Counted from the first letter of the stretch, positions 1 to 7,490 are shown. The stretch is DNA of 13,289 nt from Syntrophomonadaceae bacterium (GCA_007131435.1 SLQM01000152.1:1-13289); one strand, 5' to 3'. Translations and numbers: made by a program. Notes: generated by a model not told the origin, from the letters alone.

Positions 1-76
1 TATAAATATTAAAACATATGAATAATAATTGGTATTAAGTCGACTTTAATTTACTAAACAGAAAAGCGGTGAGGAT

Positions 77-850
77 ATGTTTGATTTATTTATGCAGGCA
101 GCCTTAATAGTGTTTATCTACTTTTTTATTTTCTTCGTTATAGCCCAGGTAATCCGCAACAATTCAATTGTAGATATGGGTTGGGGTGCCGGGTTTGTTG
201 TTGTTGCCCTTTCAACCCTTATTATCCAGGGTGCTTATGTAGAGCGAAGTTTACTGGTAACCCTGCTGGTAGCTATCTGGGGTATTCGCCTGGCCTATTA
301 TATTCTACGCCGCAACTGGGGCAAACCTGAAGATTTCCGCTATGCCAAGTGGCGGAAAGAATGGGGCAAATGGGTGGTACCTCGGGCTTTCTTACAGGTT
401 TTCATGCTGCAGGGTGTAATGATGCTGATTATCGGTTACCCGATCATAGTGGTTAATGCCAGCCCGCAGCCAGGTTTAAACCTGCTTGATTACCTTGGAT
501 TGCTGGTTTGGATTATCGGGTTTATATTCGAATCAGTTGGCGATAAACAGATGGCCGAGTTTAAGAAGGATCCTGCCAACAAGGGTAAGATTATTAAAAG
601 CGGTCTCTGGAAATATTCGCGCCACCCTAACTATTTTGGTGAAGCCACCATGTGGTGGGGAATATTTTTAATTGCCCTTTCATCTCCGCTCGGTTGGAGC
701 GCCATAATCAGCCCAATTACGATAACCGTGTTACTGCTTTTTGTTTCAGGTGTTCCAATGCTGGAGAAAAAATACAAGGATAACCCTGAATTCCAGGATT
801 ATGCTAAAGTAACAAGTAAGTTTTTCCCCTGGTTTCCTAAAAAACAATAA
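77..850 (+). CDS. DUF1295 family membrane protein (steroid 5-alpha-reductase-like fold)
   Basis: A 257-residue integral membrane protein. Several hydrophobic segments are visible (about residues 7-26, 35-52, 58-75, 108-128, 136-152 and 192-226). The C-terminal part carries the family signature: an amphipathic stretch ending in SRHPNYFGE (residues 181-189) followed by a membrane segment, as in DUF1295 and the related steroid 5-alpha-reductase/ICMT-like methyltransferase superfamily, where this region binds the cofactor. The actual reaction of DUF1295 proteins is not established; a lipid or isoprenoid substrate is a guess. The start ATG follows a modest GGTGAGG ribosome site that sits close to it; an in-frame ATG at 92 is an alternative. 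It is followed after 15 bp by a DUF2177 gene, a partner seen in other genomes, so the two are likely co-transcribed. No convincing promoter was found in the 76 bases upstream. Confidence 0.88.
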   Translation: MFDLFMQAALIVFIYFFIFFVIAQVIRNNSIVDMGWGAGFVVVALSTLIIQGAYVERSLLVTLLVAIWGIRLAYYILRRNWGKPEDFRYAKWRKEWGKWVVPRAFLQVFMLQGVMMLIIGYPIIVVNASPQPGLNLLDYLGLLVWIIGFIFESVGDKQMAEFKKDPANKGKIIKSGLWKYSRHPNYFGEATMWWGIFLIALSSPLGWSAIISPITITVLLLFVSGVPMLEKKYKDNPEFQDYAKVTSKFFPWFPKKQ

Positions 851-865
851 TTACCCGGAGGTATT

Positions 866-1270
866 ATGATGATTCAATTTATAAAGCTTTTCCTGGTGGT
901 CCTGGTTGCATTCTTTGTTATTGATATGATCTGGCTGGGACTGGTGGCAAGAAAGTTTTACCGTGAGCAGCTTGGTTTTATAATGGCAGAAAGGGTCAAC
1001 TGGCCTGCTGCAATAGTGTTTTACCTGTTATTCATTGTCGGTTTGATATTTTTTGTTATTTATCCCGCTATCCCCAGGGAAAGCTGGGCTTATGCTTTCT
1101 TCAGCGGTGCTTTTTTTGGGTTAGTCTGTTACGCTACTTATGATTTGACTAACCTGGCCACCCTGAAAAACTGGCCTCTTAAAGTAACTCTTGTCGATCT
1201 CGCCTGGGGATCTACGCTATCGGCAGTATTATCATTAATCGGTTTTTTATACGGTCGAACGATTTTTTAA
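866..1270 (+). CDS. DUF2177 family membrane protein
   Basis: A 134-residue, very hydrophobic protein with about four membrane segments (roughly residues 6-26, 46-66, 75-93 and 108-130). The N-terminal DMIWLGLVARKFYREQLG stretch (residues 20-37) and the acidic and aromatic residues of the YATYDLTNLATL segment are typical of DUF2177. The biochemical function of this family is unknown. The GGAGG ribosome site at 857-861 lies 4 nt from the ATG at 866 and 7 nt from the adjacent ATG at 869, so the true start could be 869. It is the last gene of a two-gene unit with the DUF1295 gene, and an intrinsic terminator follows 46 bases after the stop codon. Confidence 0.85.
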   Translation: MMIQFIKLFLVVLVAFFVIDMIWLGLVARKFYREQLGFIMAERVNWPAAIVFYLLFIVGLIFFVIYPAIPRESWAYAFFSGAFFGLVCYATYDLTNLATLKNWPLKVTLVDLAWGSTLSAVLSLIGFLYGRTIF

Positions 1271-1316
1271 TTATTTTTAAAGGCAGTCAACCTGTCAGAT
1301 GTAATGTAAGATTTGT

Positions 1317-1349
1317 AAAGAGGCATATTTTTTGCCTCTTTTTTGTTTT
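1317..1349 (+). terminator. Intrinsic terminator after the DUF1295-DUF2177 pair
   Basis: A perfect 9-bp stem, AAAGAGGCA (1317-1325) with TGCCTCTTT (1333-1341), encloses a 7-nt loop. The stem runs directly into a T-rich tract to 1349 broken by one G. It separates the membrane-protein pair from the methyltransferase unit. Because the stem base is A/T rich and the loop holds a T run, it is best read on the plus strand. Confidence 0.85.
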
Positions 1350-1395
1350 AGGCAGGAAGCTACTTTGTGCTGTCGAATTTTAAATTTTAGCTTCA

Positions 1396-1423
1396 TTGAG
1401 GATAAGCAAACCGGTTCTATACT
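1396..1423 (+). promoter_or_regulatory. Predicted sigma-A promoter of the MttB-family gene
   Basis: A -35-like TTGAGG (1396-1401) and a -10-like TATACT (1418-1423) are separated by 16 bp. The -10 matches five of six consensus bases and the -35 matches four. The transcript would begin near 1430 and reach the GTGGAGG ribosome site at 1433-1439 almost at once. The position, downstream of a terminator and just ahead of the next gene, fits. The call is from pattern matching only. Confidence 0.5.
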
Positions 1424-1445
1424 CATAAAATAGTGGAGGCGAAAC

Positions 1446-2927
1446 ATGAGAAGCAGGTTTGAGGTTTTATCATCTTCTGAACTGGATCAGATCCATGCCG
1501 GTTCTATGGAAGTGCTTTCAGAAGTTGGAGTAAAAGTGGAGTACGGTAAAGCGAGAAAGATATTTCTTGAGGCAGGCTGCCAGGTTGATGATATTGAAAA
1601 AAGTGTTAAAATACCTGAAAATATAGTTCTCTGGGCGCTTGAACATGCTCCTGACTTAATTAATCTTTATGGCTTGGATCCGCAATTTTGCCTGCACATA
1701 GGCAGGGATTATATAAATTTTGCAGGCCTTGGAACGCCAACCTCGATACTTGACACAGAAAATGGCGAATACAGGCCAACTACCCTTGATGATTTAATCA
1801 GGCATATCAAGTTAGTTGACGCCTGTAAATATATTAACAGCATGCAGATGGATGTTTGGCCCAATGACATACCGATGACTACAATTCACACCGAAGCAAT
1901 CCGGGCCTGGGCTCGCAACAGCCGTAAGCCTTTTGGCATGGGTTGTTACGGTTTCCTGCCAACTCTTGACATGATGCGCATGATGGCACTGGCGGTTGGT
2001 GGTAAGGAAGAGCTAAGAAAGAGCCCCCGCTTTTTTGGCATTTGTTCTGTTGTCAGCCCCCTGCAGATGAATAAAGAACAGCTTGAAGGAATGCTGATCT
2101 GTGCAGATTACGGTCAACCTGTAGCGATGTCTCCGGAAGCCATTTCAGGAGCAACTGCCCCTGCAACGCTGGCCGGTTTGCTTGTCCAGGAAAACGCGGC
2201 CATCCTGGCGCATATTGTCCTGGCCCAGTTGTATCGCCCCGGTACGCCGGTCTTATATGGCACTGTTTCTACTATTGCCAATATGCGTCTTGGTACGGTA
2301 GCCCTGGGCGCTGTTGAAACCGGCATGATTTCTGCCGCATCTGCCCAGCTGGCAAGGCGATATATGCTTCCTATCCGCAGCGTAGGTGCTTCTACGGATG
2401 CTAAGGTAGAAGATATCCAGGCTGGGCTTGAGCGTTCAGCCAACCTGATGCAGGCCGCCCTTGCGGGAGTAAATTATATAACCTGCGGCGGCACCCTGGA
2501 CAGCACAATGCTTGAAAGCGAGCCGTTAATGATGCTTGATGATGATTGGTGTGGAGCGGCGCTGCGGATTGCCAGGGGGATTGAGGTTATAACCGATACT
2601 TTATCTGTTAATCTAATAAAAGAGGTGGGTTTTTCCGGCCACTACCTGGCTGAGGAGCATACTGTCAGGCATTTTAGAAATGAACATTATATCCCGGGCC
2701 TTTTCCCCAGGGAGCCTTATTCAACGTGGTTGAAAGAAGGTTCTAAAACTGCATTGGATAGGGCCCGTGAAAGGGTCAGAGAGATCCTTGCCGCCCATCA
2801 ACCTGTTGAACTTGATCCCCAAGTTGAAAAAGATTTGAATAATTACCATGCAGCTGTTAAAGCTCGTGAACTTGATGATTTTTACAATTACGAGCAGGAG
2901 GAAAACCAGGACTTCAGTAAACTTTAA
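1446..2927 (+). CDS. MttB-superfamily (trimethylamine/betaine) methyltransferase, non-pyrrolysine
   Basis: A 493-residue cytoplasmic protein of the trimethylamine methyltransferase family. Recognisable blocks are GATAPATLAGLLVQEN (235-250), QLYRPGTPVLYGT (261-273), the STDAK..DIQAGLE region (316-329) and GGTLDSTMLESEPLMMLDDD (348-367), all in the TIM-barrel part. Members demethylate quaternary amines such as glycine betaine, proline betaine or carnitine and pass the methyl group to a corrinoid protein. The archaeal MttB has a pyrrolysine read from an in-frame UAG; this gene is open throughout and ends with TAA, so it is the non-pyrrolysine type and is unlikely to use trimethylamine itself. 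The substrate cannot be read from sequence. No corrinoid (MttC/MtgC) or corrinoid:THF methyltransferase gene lies nearby, so it must use partners encoded elsewhere. GGAGG lies 6 nt before the ATG. It probably heads a unit with the transporter and PLP enzyme downstream. Confidence 0.88.
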   Translation: MRSRFEVLSSSELDQIHAGSMEVLSEVGVKVEYGKARKIFLEAGCQVDDIEKSVKIPENIVLWALEHAPDLINLYGLDPQFCLHIGRDYINFAGLGTPTSILDTENGEYRPTTLDDLIRHIKLVDACKYINSMQMDVWPNDIPMTTIHTEAIRAWARNSRKPFGMGCYGFLPTLDMMRMMALAVGGKEELRKSPRFFGICSVVSPLQMNKEQLEGMLICADYGQPVAMSPEAISGATAPATLAGLLVQENAAILAHIVLAQLYRPGTPVLYGTVSTIANMRLGTVALGAVETGMISAASAQLARRYMLPIRSVGASTDAKVEDIQAGLERSANLMQAALAGVNYITCGGTLDSTMLESEPLMMLDDDWCGAALRIARGIEVITDTLSVNLIKEVGFSGHYLAEEHTVRHFRNEHYIPGLFPREPYSTWLKEGSKTALDRARERVREILAAHQPVELDPQVEKDLNNYHAAVKARELDDFYNYEQEENQDFSKL

Positions 2928-2934
2928 CAGCAGA

Positions 2935-2976
2935 TTCGTCACATATTTACGTTACAATACCAGCAGTGTGACAGAA
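2935..2976. repeat. Inverted repeat between the methyltransferase and transporter genes
   Basis: TTCGTCACA (2935-2943) and TGTGACAGAA (2967-2976) are inverted copies, with one extra A in the right arm, separated by 23 bases. The GTCACA/TGTGAC cores are exact. No T-tract follows directly, so it is not a normal terminator. It could be a 3' stem protecting the methyltransferase mRNA or a pair of regulator half-sites ahead of the transporter gene. The arms are short, so chance is possible. Confidence 0.35.
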
Positions 2977-3042
2977 CACGTCTTCAGTTTTTGCAGCTCT
3001 TGATGAATGCTTATCTAAGATAAAGGTAAATGGAGGTATTCG

Positions 3043-4422
3043 ATGAACAGTAAACCTCTCGCCGAACGGGACCGTTTCTCTGCTGGATGGAAAATGCTTT
3101 TTAGCTGCGGCGATCTGTCAGTTAGTGTTCCAATGGCGATCCTGATGTTTTTCCAACTATACTTCATGACAGATGTCGCGGGGTTGAGGCCTGATTATGC
3201 AGCATGGGCTGTTATGATCGGCAGAATTTGGGATGCTGTAAACGACCCCTGGTTTGGTATTGTTTCAGACCGGATCAATTCCCGCTGGGGCAGACGAAGA
3301 ACGGTTCTTTTATTCGGAGCAATACCCCTGGGAATAGGCTTTGCCCTCATGTGGCAGGTTCCTGCTTTTAATCCCCTTGGCTTGACAGTTTACTATACAC
3401 TTACTTTTATTGTTTTCAACAGCGCTTTTACATTCGTCAGGATCGGTTACTATTCCATGGTTCCTGAGCTAACCAGTGATTACGATGAAAGAATATCAAT
3501 AAATGGTTACCTGATGGCCTATTCAATCAGCGGATCACTCGGCGCGATTATTGTGATTACGCTGCTGCAAGAAGTATTTGCTGATGTGGCAACCTTATTC
3601 ATGGTTGTCGGAATCGGTATGGGGTTGCTGGTAATTATTCCTCCGCTAATCGTGGTTCGGCTAACCAGGAATATGCTATTAGAAACAATAACTTCAACCC
3701 TGGGTTTCAAAGATTCTATTAACGCAACCCTTTCAAACAAACCTTTTTGGCGTGTAATCGGCCTTTATGCCATGAGTTGGACAACGGCCAGCATTATTGC
3801 CGCTGCCCTGGTTTATTTTGCTAATTATTATTTAAGGGTACCTGAGCAGGCAACATATTTCGTACTTGTAGCCCAGTTTTCAGCACTTTTATTTGTCCCA
3901 CTCTGGGTCTGGACCGCAAAAAAACTGGATAAAAGCAGGGCATTTATCATTGGTTCATTCAGCTGGTTATTAATTTTAATGGCTATTTCCGGCCTTGGCC
4001 CGGATCAAATCACACTGGCTTATATCCTGGCCGCTTTAGCCGGGGCCGGTATTGCCTGTGCTTATGTTCTTCCCTGGTCGATGATACCTGATGTAATCGA
4101 GTTTGACCAGCTTCAAACAGGGCAGCGGAGGGAAGGCTCATATTATGCCTTTGCCTCTTTTTTCCAGAAACTGGCTGCCGGTGTGGCGATCTGGTCAATG
4201 GGCCAGGCTTTGGCCCTGGCTAACTATATTAACCCGTCTGCAGCTGATCCGCTGCCGGTTCAACCTGCAGAAGTAATCCAGGCTATTCGCCTTTTTATGG
4301 GGCCGGTTCCTGCAGTGCTGCTAATAATTGCGATTATATTTGCCTGGCGCTATCCCATTACCCGTGAAAAGCACCAGGGGTTATGCGAAGAGCTGACTGC
4401 TGAAAAAAAGACAGCTGAATGA
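3043..4422 (+). CDS. GPH-family (MelB-like) MFS cation symporter
   Basis: A 459-residue transporter with about 12 membrane helices, the length of the glycoside-pentoside-hexuronide:cation symporter family. The helix II signature RIWDAVNDPWFG (61-72) is followed by SDRINSRWGRRR (75-86), the family's first cytoplasmic loop. D64, N67 and D68 line up with the cation-site residues D55, N58 and D59 of MelB, so coupling to Na+ or H+ is expected. The second half has the usual DVIEFDQLQTGQRREGSYYA block near residue 350. GPH members are usually annotated as sugar transporters, but the genes on either side process methylated or sulfur amino compounds, so a non-sugar substrate is plausible (inference). 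GGAGG lies 6 nt before the ATG. Its TGA overlaps an ATG of the next frame (ATGA at 4419-4422), suggesting translational coupling to the PLP enzyme. Confidence 0.87.
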   Translation: MNSKPLAERDRFSAGWKMLFSCGDLSVSVPMAILMFFQLYFMTDVAGLRPDYAAWAVMIGRIWDAVNDPWFGIVSDRINSRWGRRRTVLLFGAIPLGIGFALMWQVPAFNPLGLTVYYTLTFIVFNSAFTFVRIGYYSMVPELTSDYDERISINGYLMAYSISGSLGAIIVITLLQEVFADVATLFMVVGIGMGLLVIIPPLIVVRLTRNMLLETITSTLGFKDSINATLSNKPFWRVIGLYAMSWTTASIIAAALVYFANYYLRVPEQATYFVLVAQFSALLFVPLWVWTAKKLDKSRAFIIGSFSWLLILMAISGLGPDQITLAYILAALAGAGIACAYVLPWSMIPDVIEFDQLQTGQRREGSYYAFASFFQKLAAGVAIWSMGQALALANYINPSAADPLPVQPAEVIQAIRLFMGPVPAVLLIIAIIFAWRYPITREKHQGLCEELTAEKKTAE

Positions 4423-4439
4423 TTGAAAGGGGTAAAATG

Positions 4440-5651
4440 ATGGATAAAGAAAAGTGGCATTATGAAACTCTTGCCGTGCATGCCGGCTCAGGACCTGAAG
4501 AAGGGCCTGCTTCTCTCGTCAGGCCGGTTCATATGAGCGCATCATTTAAATTGCCGGAATTTGGACCGGAGCTTTTTGATGCCCTTTTGCTGGAATCTGA
4601 TCAACCGCCTCATGCTTATTCAAGGTGGAGCAATCCCACCCTCAGGTCCCTGGAAGATAAACTGGCAGCCCTGGAAGGGGCCGAGTCGGCGCTGGTTACC
4701 TCAACCGGCATGGCTGCTGTTTCATCAGCTATTCTTGGCCTGCTAAAGGCAGGCGACCACCTGGTCGCGCAGGATGTCTGCTATATTGGGTCGCAGGAAC
4801 TATTCGGGGAATACCTGGCGCAATTTGGTATTTCAGTAACCATGGTTGATACAAGCAGCCTAAAACAGGTTGAAAATGCCCTGAAGGATAATACGAAGAT
4901 GATCTACCTTGAAACACCTGCTAACCCAATACTGCGAATTGCAGATATCCAGGGCGTGGCGAAACTGGCTAAAAATGCAGGAGCCCGGCTGGTTGTAGAT
5001 TCAACTTATGCAACGCCGCTATTGCAGAAACCGCTTGCCCTTGGCGCAGACCTGGGCATCCACAGCCTGACCAAGTTCATAAACGGCCATGGTGATACCC
5101 TTGGAGGAGTTGTGCTTGGCAGCAAGGAAATTATAAAGGACCTGCGTAAAAGTATGCTTGTGCACCTTGGCCCTGCTGCCAGCCCCTTTAATGCCTGGCT
5201 GATTGCCCGCGGTCTTGTTACCCTGCCGCTGCGGATGGAAAAACATTGTGCCAATGCCCTGGCCCTTGCAGAGTTCCTTGTGAGCCACCCGGCGGTGAAA
5301 AGAGTATTTTACCCGGGCCTTAAAAGTCATCCACATCACCAGCTTGCCACAGGGCAGATGAGCGGTTTCGGGGGGATCCTTACCTTCAGTTTAAAAGATG
5401 AACTGTCAGCGGCAATTAAAATGGTTCAGCGGTTAAAAGTATTAACCTATGCAACATCGCTGGGTCATCCTCACAGCCTGGTCTTTTATTATCCCACTGA
5501 TATGTATATTGACCAGGCAGCTTACCTGTCAGAGATACAGAAAAAAGAAATCAGGGAAAACTGGATGGACGAAGGCCTGGTGAGGATCAGCGCGGGCCTG
5601 GAAAATATCAAGGATTTAATTGATGATATTGACCAGGCCCTGGCAAAATGA
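4440..5651 (+). CDS. Cys/Met-metabolism PLP-dependent enzyme (cystathionine gamma-synthase/methionine gamma-lyase family)
   Basis: A fold-type I PLP enzyme of about 403 residues from the ATG at 4440. Numbered from there: YSRWSNPT near residue 60 corresponds to the phosphate-binding YSRxxNPT; STGMAA near 88-93 is the PLP loop; VVDSTYATP contains the cofactor Asp (D187); and HSLTKFINGHGD carries the Schiff-base lysine K212. The C-terminal LVRISAGLE supplies the carboxylate-binding Arg. Family members perform beta- or gamma-elimination or replacement on cysteine, homocysteine, methionine or O-acyl-homoserine. Two active-site stretches are unusual: YIGS where methionine gamma-lyase has YGCT, and SLGHPHSLVFYYPT where SLGG/D..SL..HPA is usual. 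The exact reaction is therefore left open. An upstream in-frame ATG at 4419 overlaps the transporter stop, but GAAAGGGG at 4425-4432 lies 7 nt before 4440 (4 nt before 4437), so a start at 4440 or 4437 is preferred. The gene ends 3 bp from the convergent pntB. Confidence 0.87.
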   Translation: MDKEKWHYETLAVHAGSGPEEGPASLVRPVHMSASFKLPEFGPELFDALLLESDQPPHAYSRWSNPTLRSLEDKLAALEGAESALVTSTGMAAVSSAILGLLKAGDHLVAQDVCYIGSQELFGEYLAQFGISVTMVDTSSLKQVENALKDNTKMIYLETPANPILRIADIQGVAKLAKNAGARLVVDSTYATPLLQKPLALGADLGIHSLTKFINGHGDTLGGVVLGSKEIIKDLRKSMLVHLGPAASPFNAWLIARGLVTLPLRMEKHCANALALAEFLVSHPAVKRVFYPGLKSHPHHQLATGQMSGFGGILTFSLKDELSAAIKMVQRLKVLTYATSLGHPHSLVFYYPTDMYIDQAAYLSEIQKKEIRENWMDEGLVRISAGLENIKDLIDDIDQALAK

Positions 5652-5654
5652 TTA

Positions 5655-7142
5655 TTAACTATTACTGTTAAGCATTTTTGTTAATTCGGGGATTGTTTCA
5701 GCTGCGTTCCCCCATATTGTTATCACATGTGACTGTTCGTAAAGAATATTGTCAACACCGGAATAGCCCGGTTTTTCATCGAGGTTGCAAATTATCACGT
5801 TTTTTGCATTTTCGGCATTCAAAATAGGCATCCCGGATATGGGCGTTCCTTCTGCAGCATTGGCGGCAGGGTTTATAACATCACAGGCTCCGACGGCTAT
5901 TACCAGGTCAGCGTGTTCGAACTGAGGGTTAATGGCATCCATATCCATAAGTTTTTCGTAGTCGATCCCCGCTTCTGCCAGCAGTACGTTCATGTGGCCT
6001 GGCATCCTTCCGGCAACGGGATGGATGGCAAACTTAACCTCTTTCCCCTGGCTTTCAAAAGCTCCAGCCAGCTGACCCACGGCAGACTGGGCCTGGGCTA
6101 CGGCCATGCCGTAACCGGGAACAATTATAACCCTTTCTGCACTTTTCATCAGTTGCGGCAGGTCATCTTCGGTAAAGTGTTTTTTATCTTCTTCACCTGT
6201 TTCAGTTATTTCTTCAGTCGTCTCTTCTCCAGGTTTTTCCCGCTCATCAATCACCGGTTCTTCAGGTATTTTCAATTCTTCTGTGCTTCTATCACCGCCG
6301 GCTTCTGCATGGGGAGAGGTCTCGTGAACGCCGGGAGTGAAGCCGGCAAGTACGGAAATCAGACTGCGGTTCATGGCGCGGCACATAATGCGGGTTAGAA
6401 TTAACCCTGCCACTCCCACCAGGGCTCCTGTTCCGGTAAGAATCAGGTTTTCTACGGCCAGTCCGGCTATTGCTGCGGCAACACCGGAGAATGAGTTAAG
6501 CAGGGAAATGACGATGGGCATATCTGCCCCCCCGATTCGCAAAGTCATGAACAGCCCACCGAGGAGGGCAAGTAAGGCGGCTATGGGCAGTAAAATCCAG
6601 TAATACTGACCCAGGAGGCCCAGGTTAATTATAATAAGCAGGGCTGCGAGTAATATGGTAATGCGCAGCAGGTGGCCGTGGCCTTTTAGTTGGACCGGTT
6701 TTTGAAATGCAAGCCCCTGCAGTTTTAATACGGCAATAATACTACCGCTGAAAGTAAGGGCACCAACACCCATAGCCAATCCTGAGGTGCCCCAGAACAG
6801 CATTGCTGAACCTTCCCCGGCATAAGCTAACAGAGCGGCCCAGACTACAAGTGCAGATGCGGCCCCACCAAGGCCGTTCAGCAGGGCCACGGTTTGAGGC
6901 ATATGGATCATCTTCACTGATTGCCCCAGGATTAAACCGATCATGCCGCCGATTACAATAAAAATTATAGCCGCATTGGGAGTGCCATGGCCTGTAGCGA
7001 TAAAAGTATAGGCAATTGCTACAACCATTGATAGCGCTCCCAGCCTGTTACCCCACAACGCGGTTTGCGGTGACTGCATTAGGCGAATGCCGGTTATGAA
7101 ACCGGTAATAATTATAACAGCGAGGACGATAGTTACTGCCAT
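5655..7142 (-). CDS. pntB: NAD(P) transhydrogenase beta subunit PntB (domains II and III), variant NADP pocket
   Basis: A 495-residue membrane protein. Residues 1-270 form domain II with about nine membrane helices, including IGGADMPIVISLLNSFSG (203-220) and the RIMCRAMNRS cap (251-260). E. coli PntB's channel residue His91 corresponds to N89, and Asn222 corresponds to N216. An acidic linker (about 273-325) leads to domain III, a Rossmann-like nucleotide domain with VPGYGMAVAQAQ (341-352) and HPVAGRMPGHMNVLLAEA (374-391). The enzyme couples hydride transfer between NAD(H) on domain I and NADP(H) on domain III to proton movement. Oddly, the KRS motif that binds the 2'-phosphate of NADP is N453-L454-D455 here (with E456 next), and GAND is GACD (418-421). 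The ATG at 7142 is chosen because the protein then starts at the first helix, with AGGA 6-7 nt upstream; the longer open frame would run through pntAB. The pntAB stop overlaps this start by 10 bp. Confidence 0.95.
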   Translation of the reverse strand: MAVTIVLAVIIITGFITGIRLMQSPQTALWGNRLGALSMVVAIAYTFIATGHGTPNAAIIFIVIGGMIGLILGQSVKMIHMPQTVALLNGLGGAASALVVWAALLAYAGEGSAMLFWGTSGLAMGVGALTFSGSIIAVLKLQGLAFQKPVQLKGHGHLLRITILLAALLIIINLGLLGQYYWILLPIAALLALLGGLFMTLRIGGADMPIVISLLNSFSGVAAAIAGLAVENLILTGTGALVGVAGLILTRIMCRAMNRSLISVLAGFTPGVHETSPHAEAGGDRSTEELKIPEEPVIDEREKPGEETTEEITETGEEDKKHFTEDDLPQLMKSAERVIIVPGYGMAVAQAQSAVGQLAGAFESQGKEVKFAIHPVAGRMPGHMNVLLAEAGIDYEKLMDMDAINPQFEHADLVIAVGACDVINPAANAAEGTPISGMPILNAENAKNVIICNLDEKPGYSGVDNILYEQSHVITIWGNAAETIPELTKMLNSNS

Positions 7143-7438
7143 GGTATATCCTGCACCTCGCTTCCGCGCTTCTTGCCCTTGAACATTTTCAGCATACGTT
7201 CGGTTACCCAGAAACCGCCTGCAACATTGATCATTGCCAGGACAAGGGCAGCTGCAGCCCAACCACTGCCGCCCTGGGGTGAAGTGATGAAAACGGCAAT
7301 GGCTCCAATTACAGTGATGCCGGAAAGGGCGTTCATCCCGGACATCAAGGGTGTGTGAAGAAGGGATGGTACAGCAGAAATGGCGCGGTAGCCTAAAAGT
7401 ACAGCGGCTACAAGAATTACAAGTAATGCAGGCAGCAT
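7133..7438 (-). CDS. pntAB: NAD(P) transhydrogenase alpha subunit part 2 PntAB (membrane segment)
   Basis: A 101-residue small membrane subunit. In E. coli this segment is the C-terminal part of PntA; here, as in Rhodospirillum rubrum, it is a separate gene. A hydrophobic N-terminal helix is followed by the conserved SAVPSLLHTPLMSGMNALSG block (residues 21-40), then two more membrane segments and a basic, lysine-rich tail (MFKGKKRG near 85-92). It forms part of the proton channel together with the domain II helices of PntB. The TAAGGAGT ribosome site at 7449-7456 lies 10 nt before the ATG. The gene sits 52 bp after pntAA and overlaps pntB by 10 bp, so all three should be one operon. Confidence 0.95.
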   Translation of the reverse strand: MLPALLVILVAAVLLGYRAISAVPSLLHTPLMSGMNALSGITVIGAIAVFITSPQGGSGWAAAALVLAMINVAGGFWVTERMLKMFKGKKRGSEVQDIPWQ

Positions 7439-7490
7439 TGGTGGCTCAACTCCTTATCTCATGTCTTATCCGTAGATTTTTATTAAAAAA

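Noticed and set aside
29..57. Promoter for the DUF1295 gene (TTGGTA, 17 bp, TACTAA)
   Set aside because: The -10 matches only three of six bases; in A/T-rich DNA this is expected by chance.
1446..2927. Pyrrolysine-containing MttB
   Set aside because: The frame has no in-frame TAG and ends in TAA, so this is the non-pyrrolysine type.
5633..5643. CCAGGCCCTGG palindrome as a terminator for the PLP gene
   Set aside because: It lies in coding sequence, cannot form a proper loop, and is not followed by a T-tract.
5913..6398. Open frame of 161 codons opposite pntB
   Set aside because: It is a shadow of the strongly conserved pntB coding frame, low in complexity and Phe/His rich, with no motif.
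7143..7262. A 40-residue N-terminal extension of PntB
   Set aside because: The extension lies inside pntAB in another frame, is Cys/Arg rich and unlike the family; the ATG at 7142 begins at the first membrane helix with its own ribosome site.
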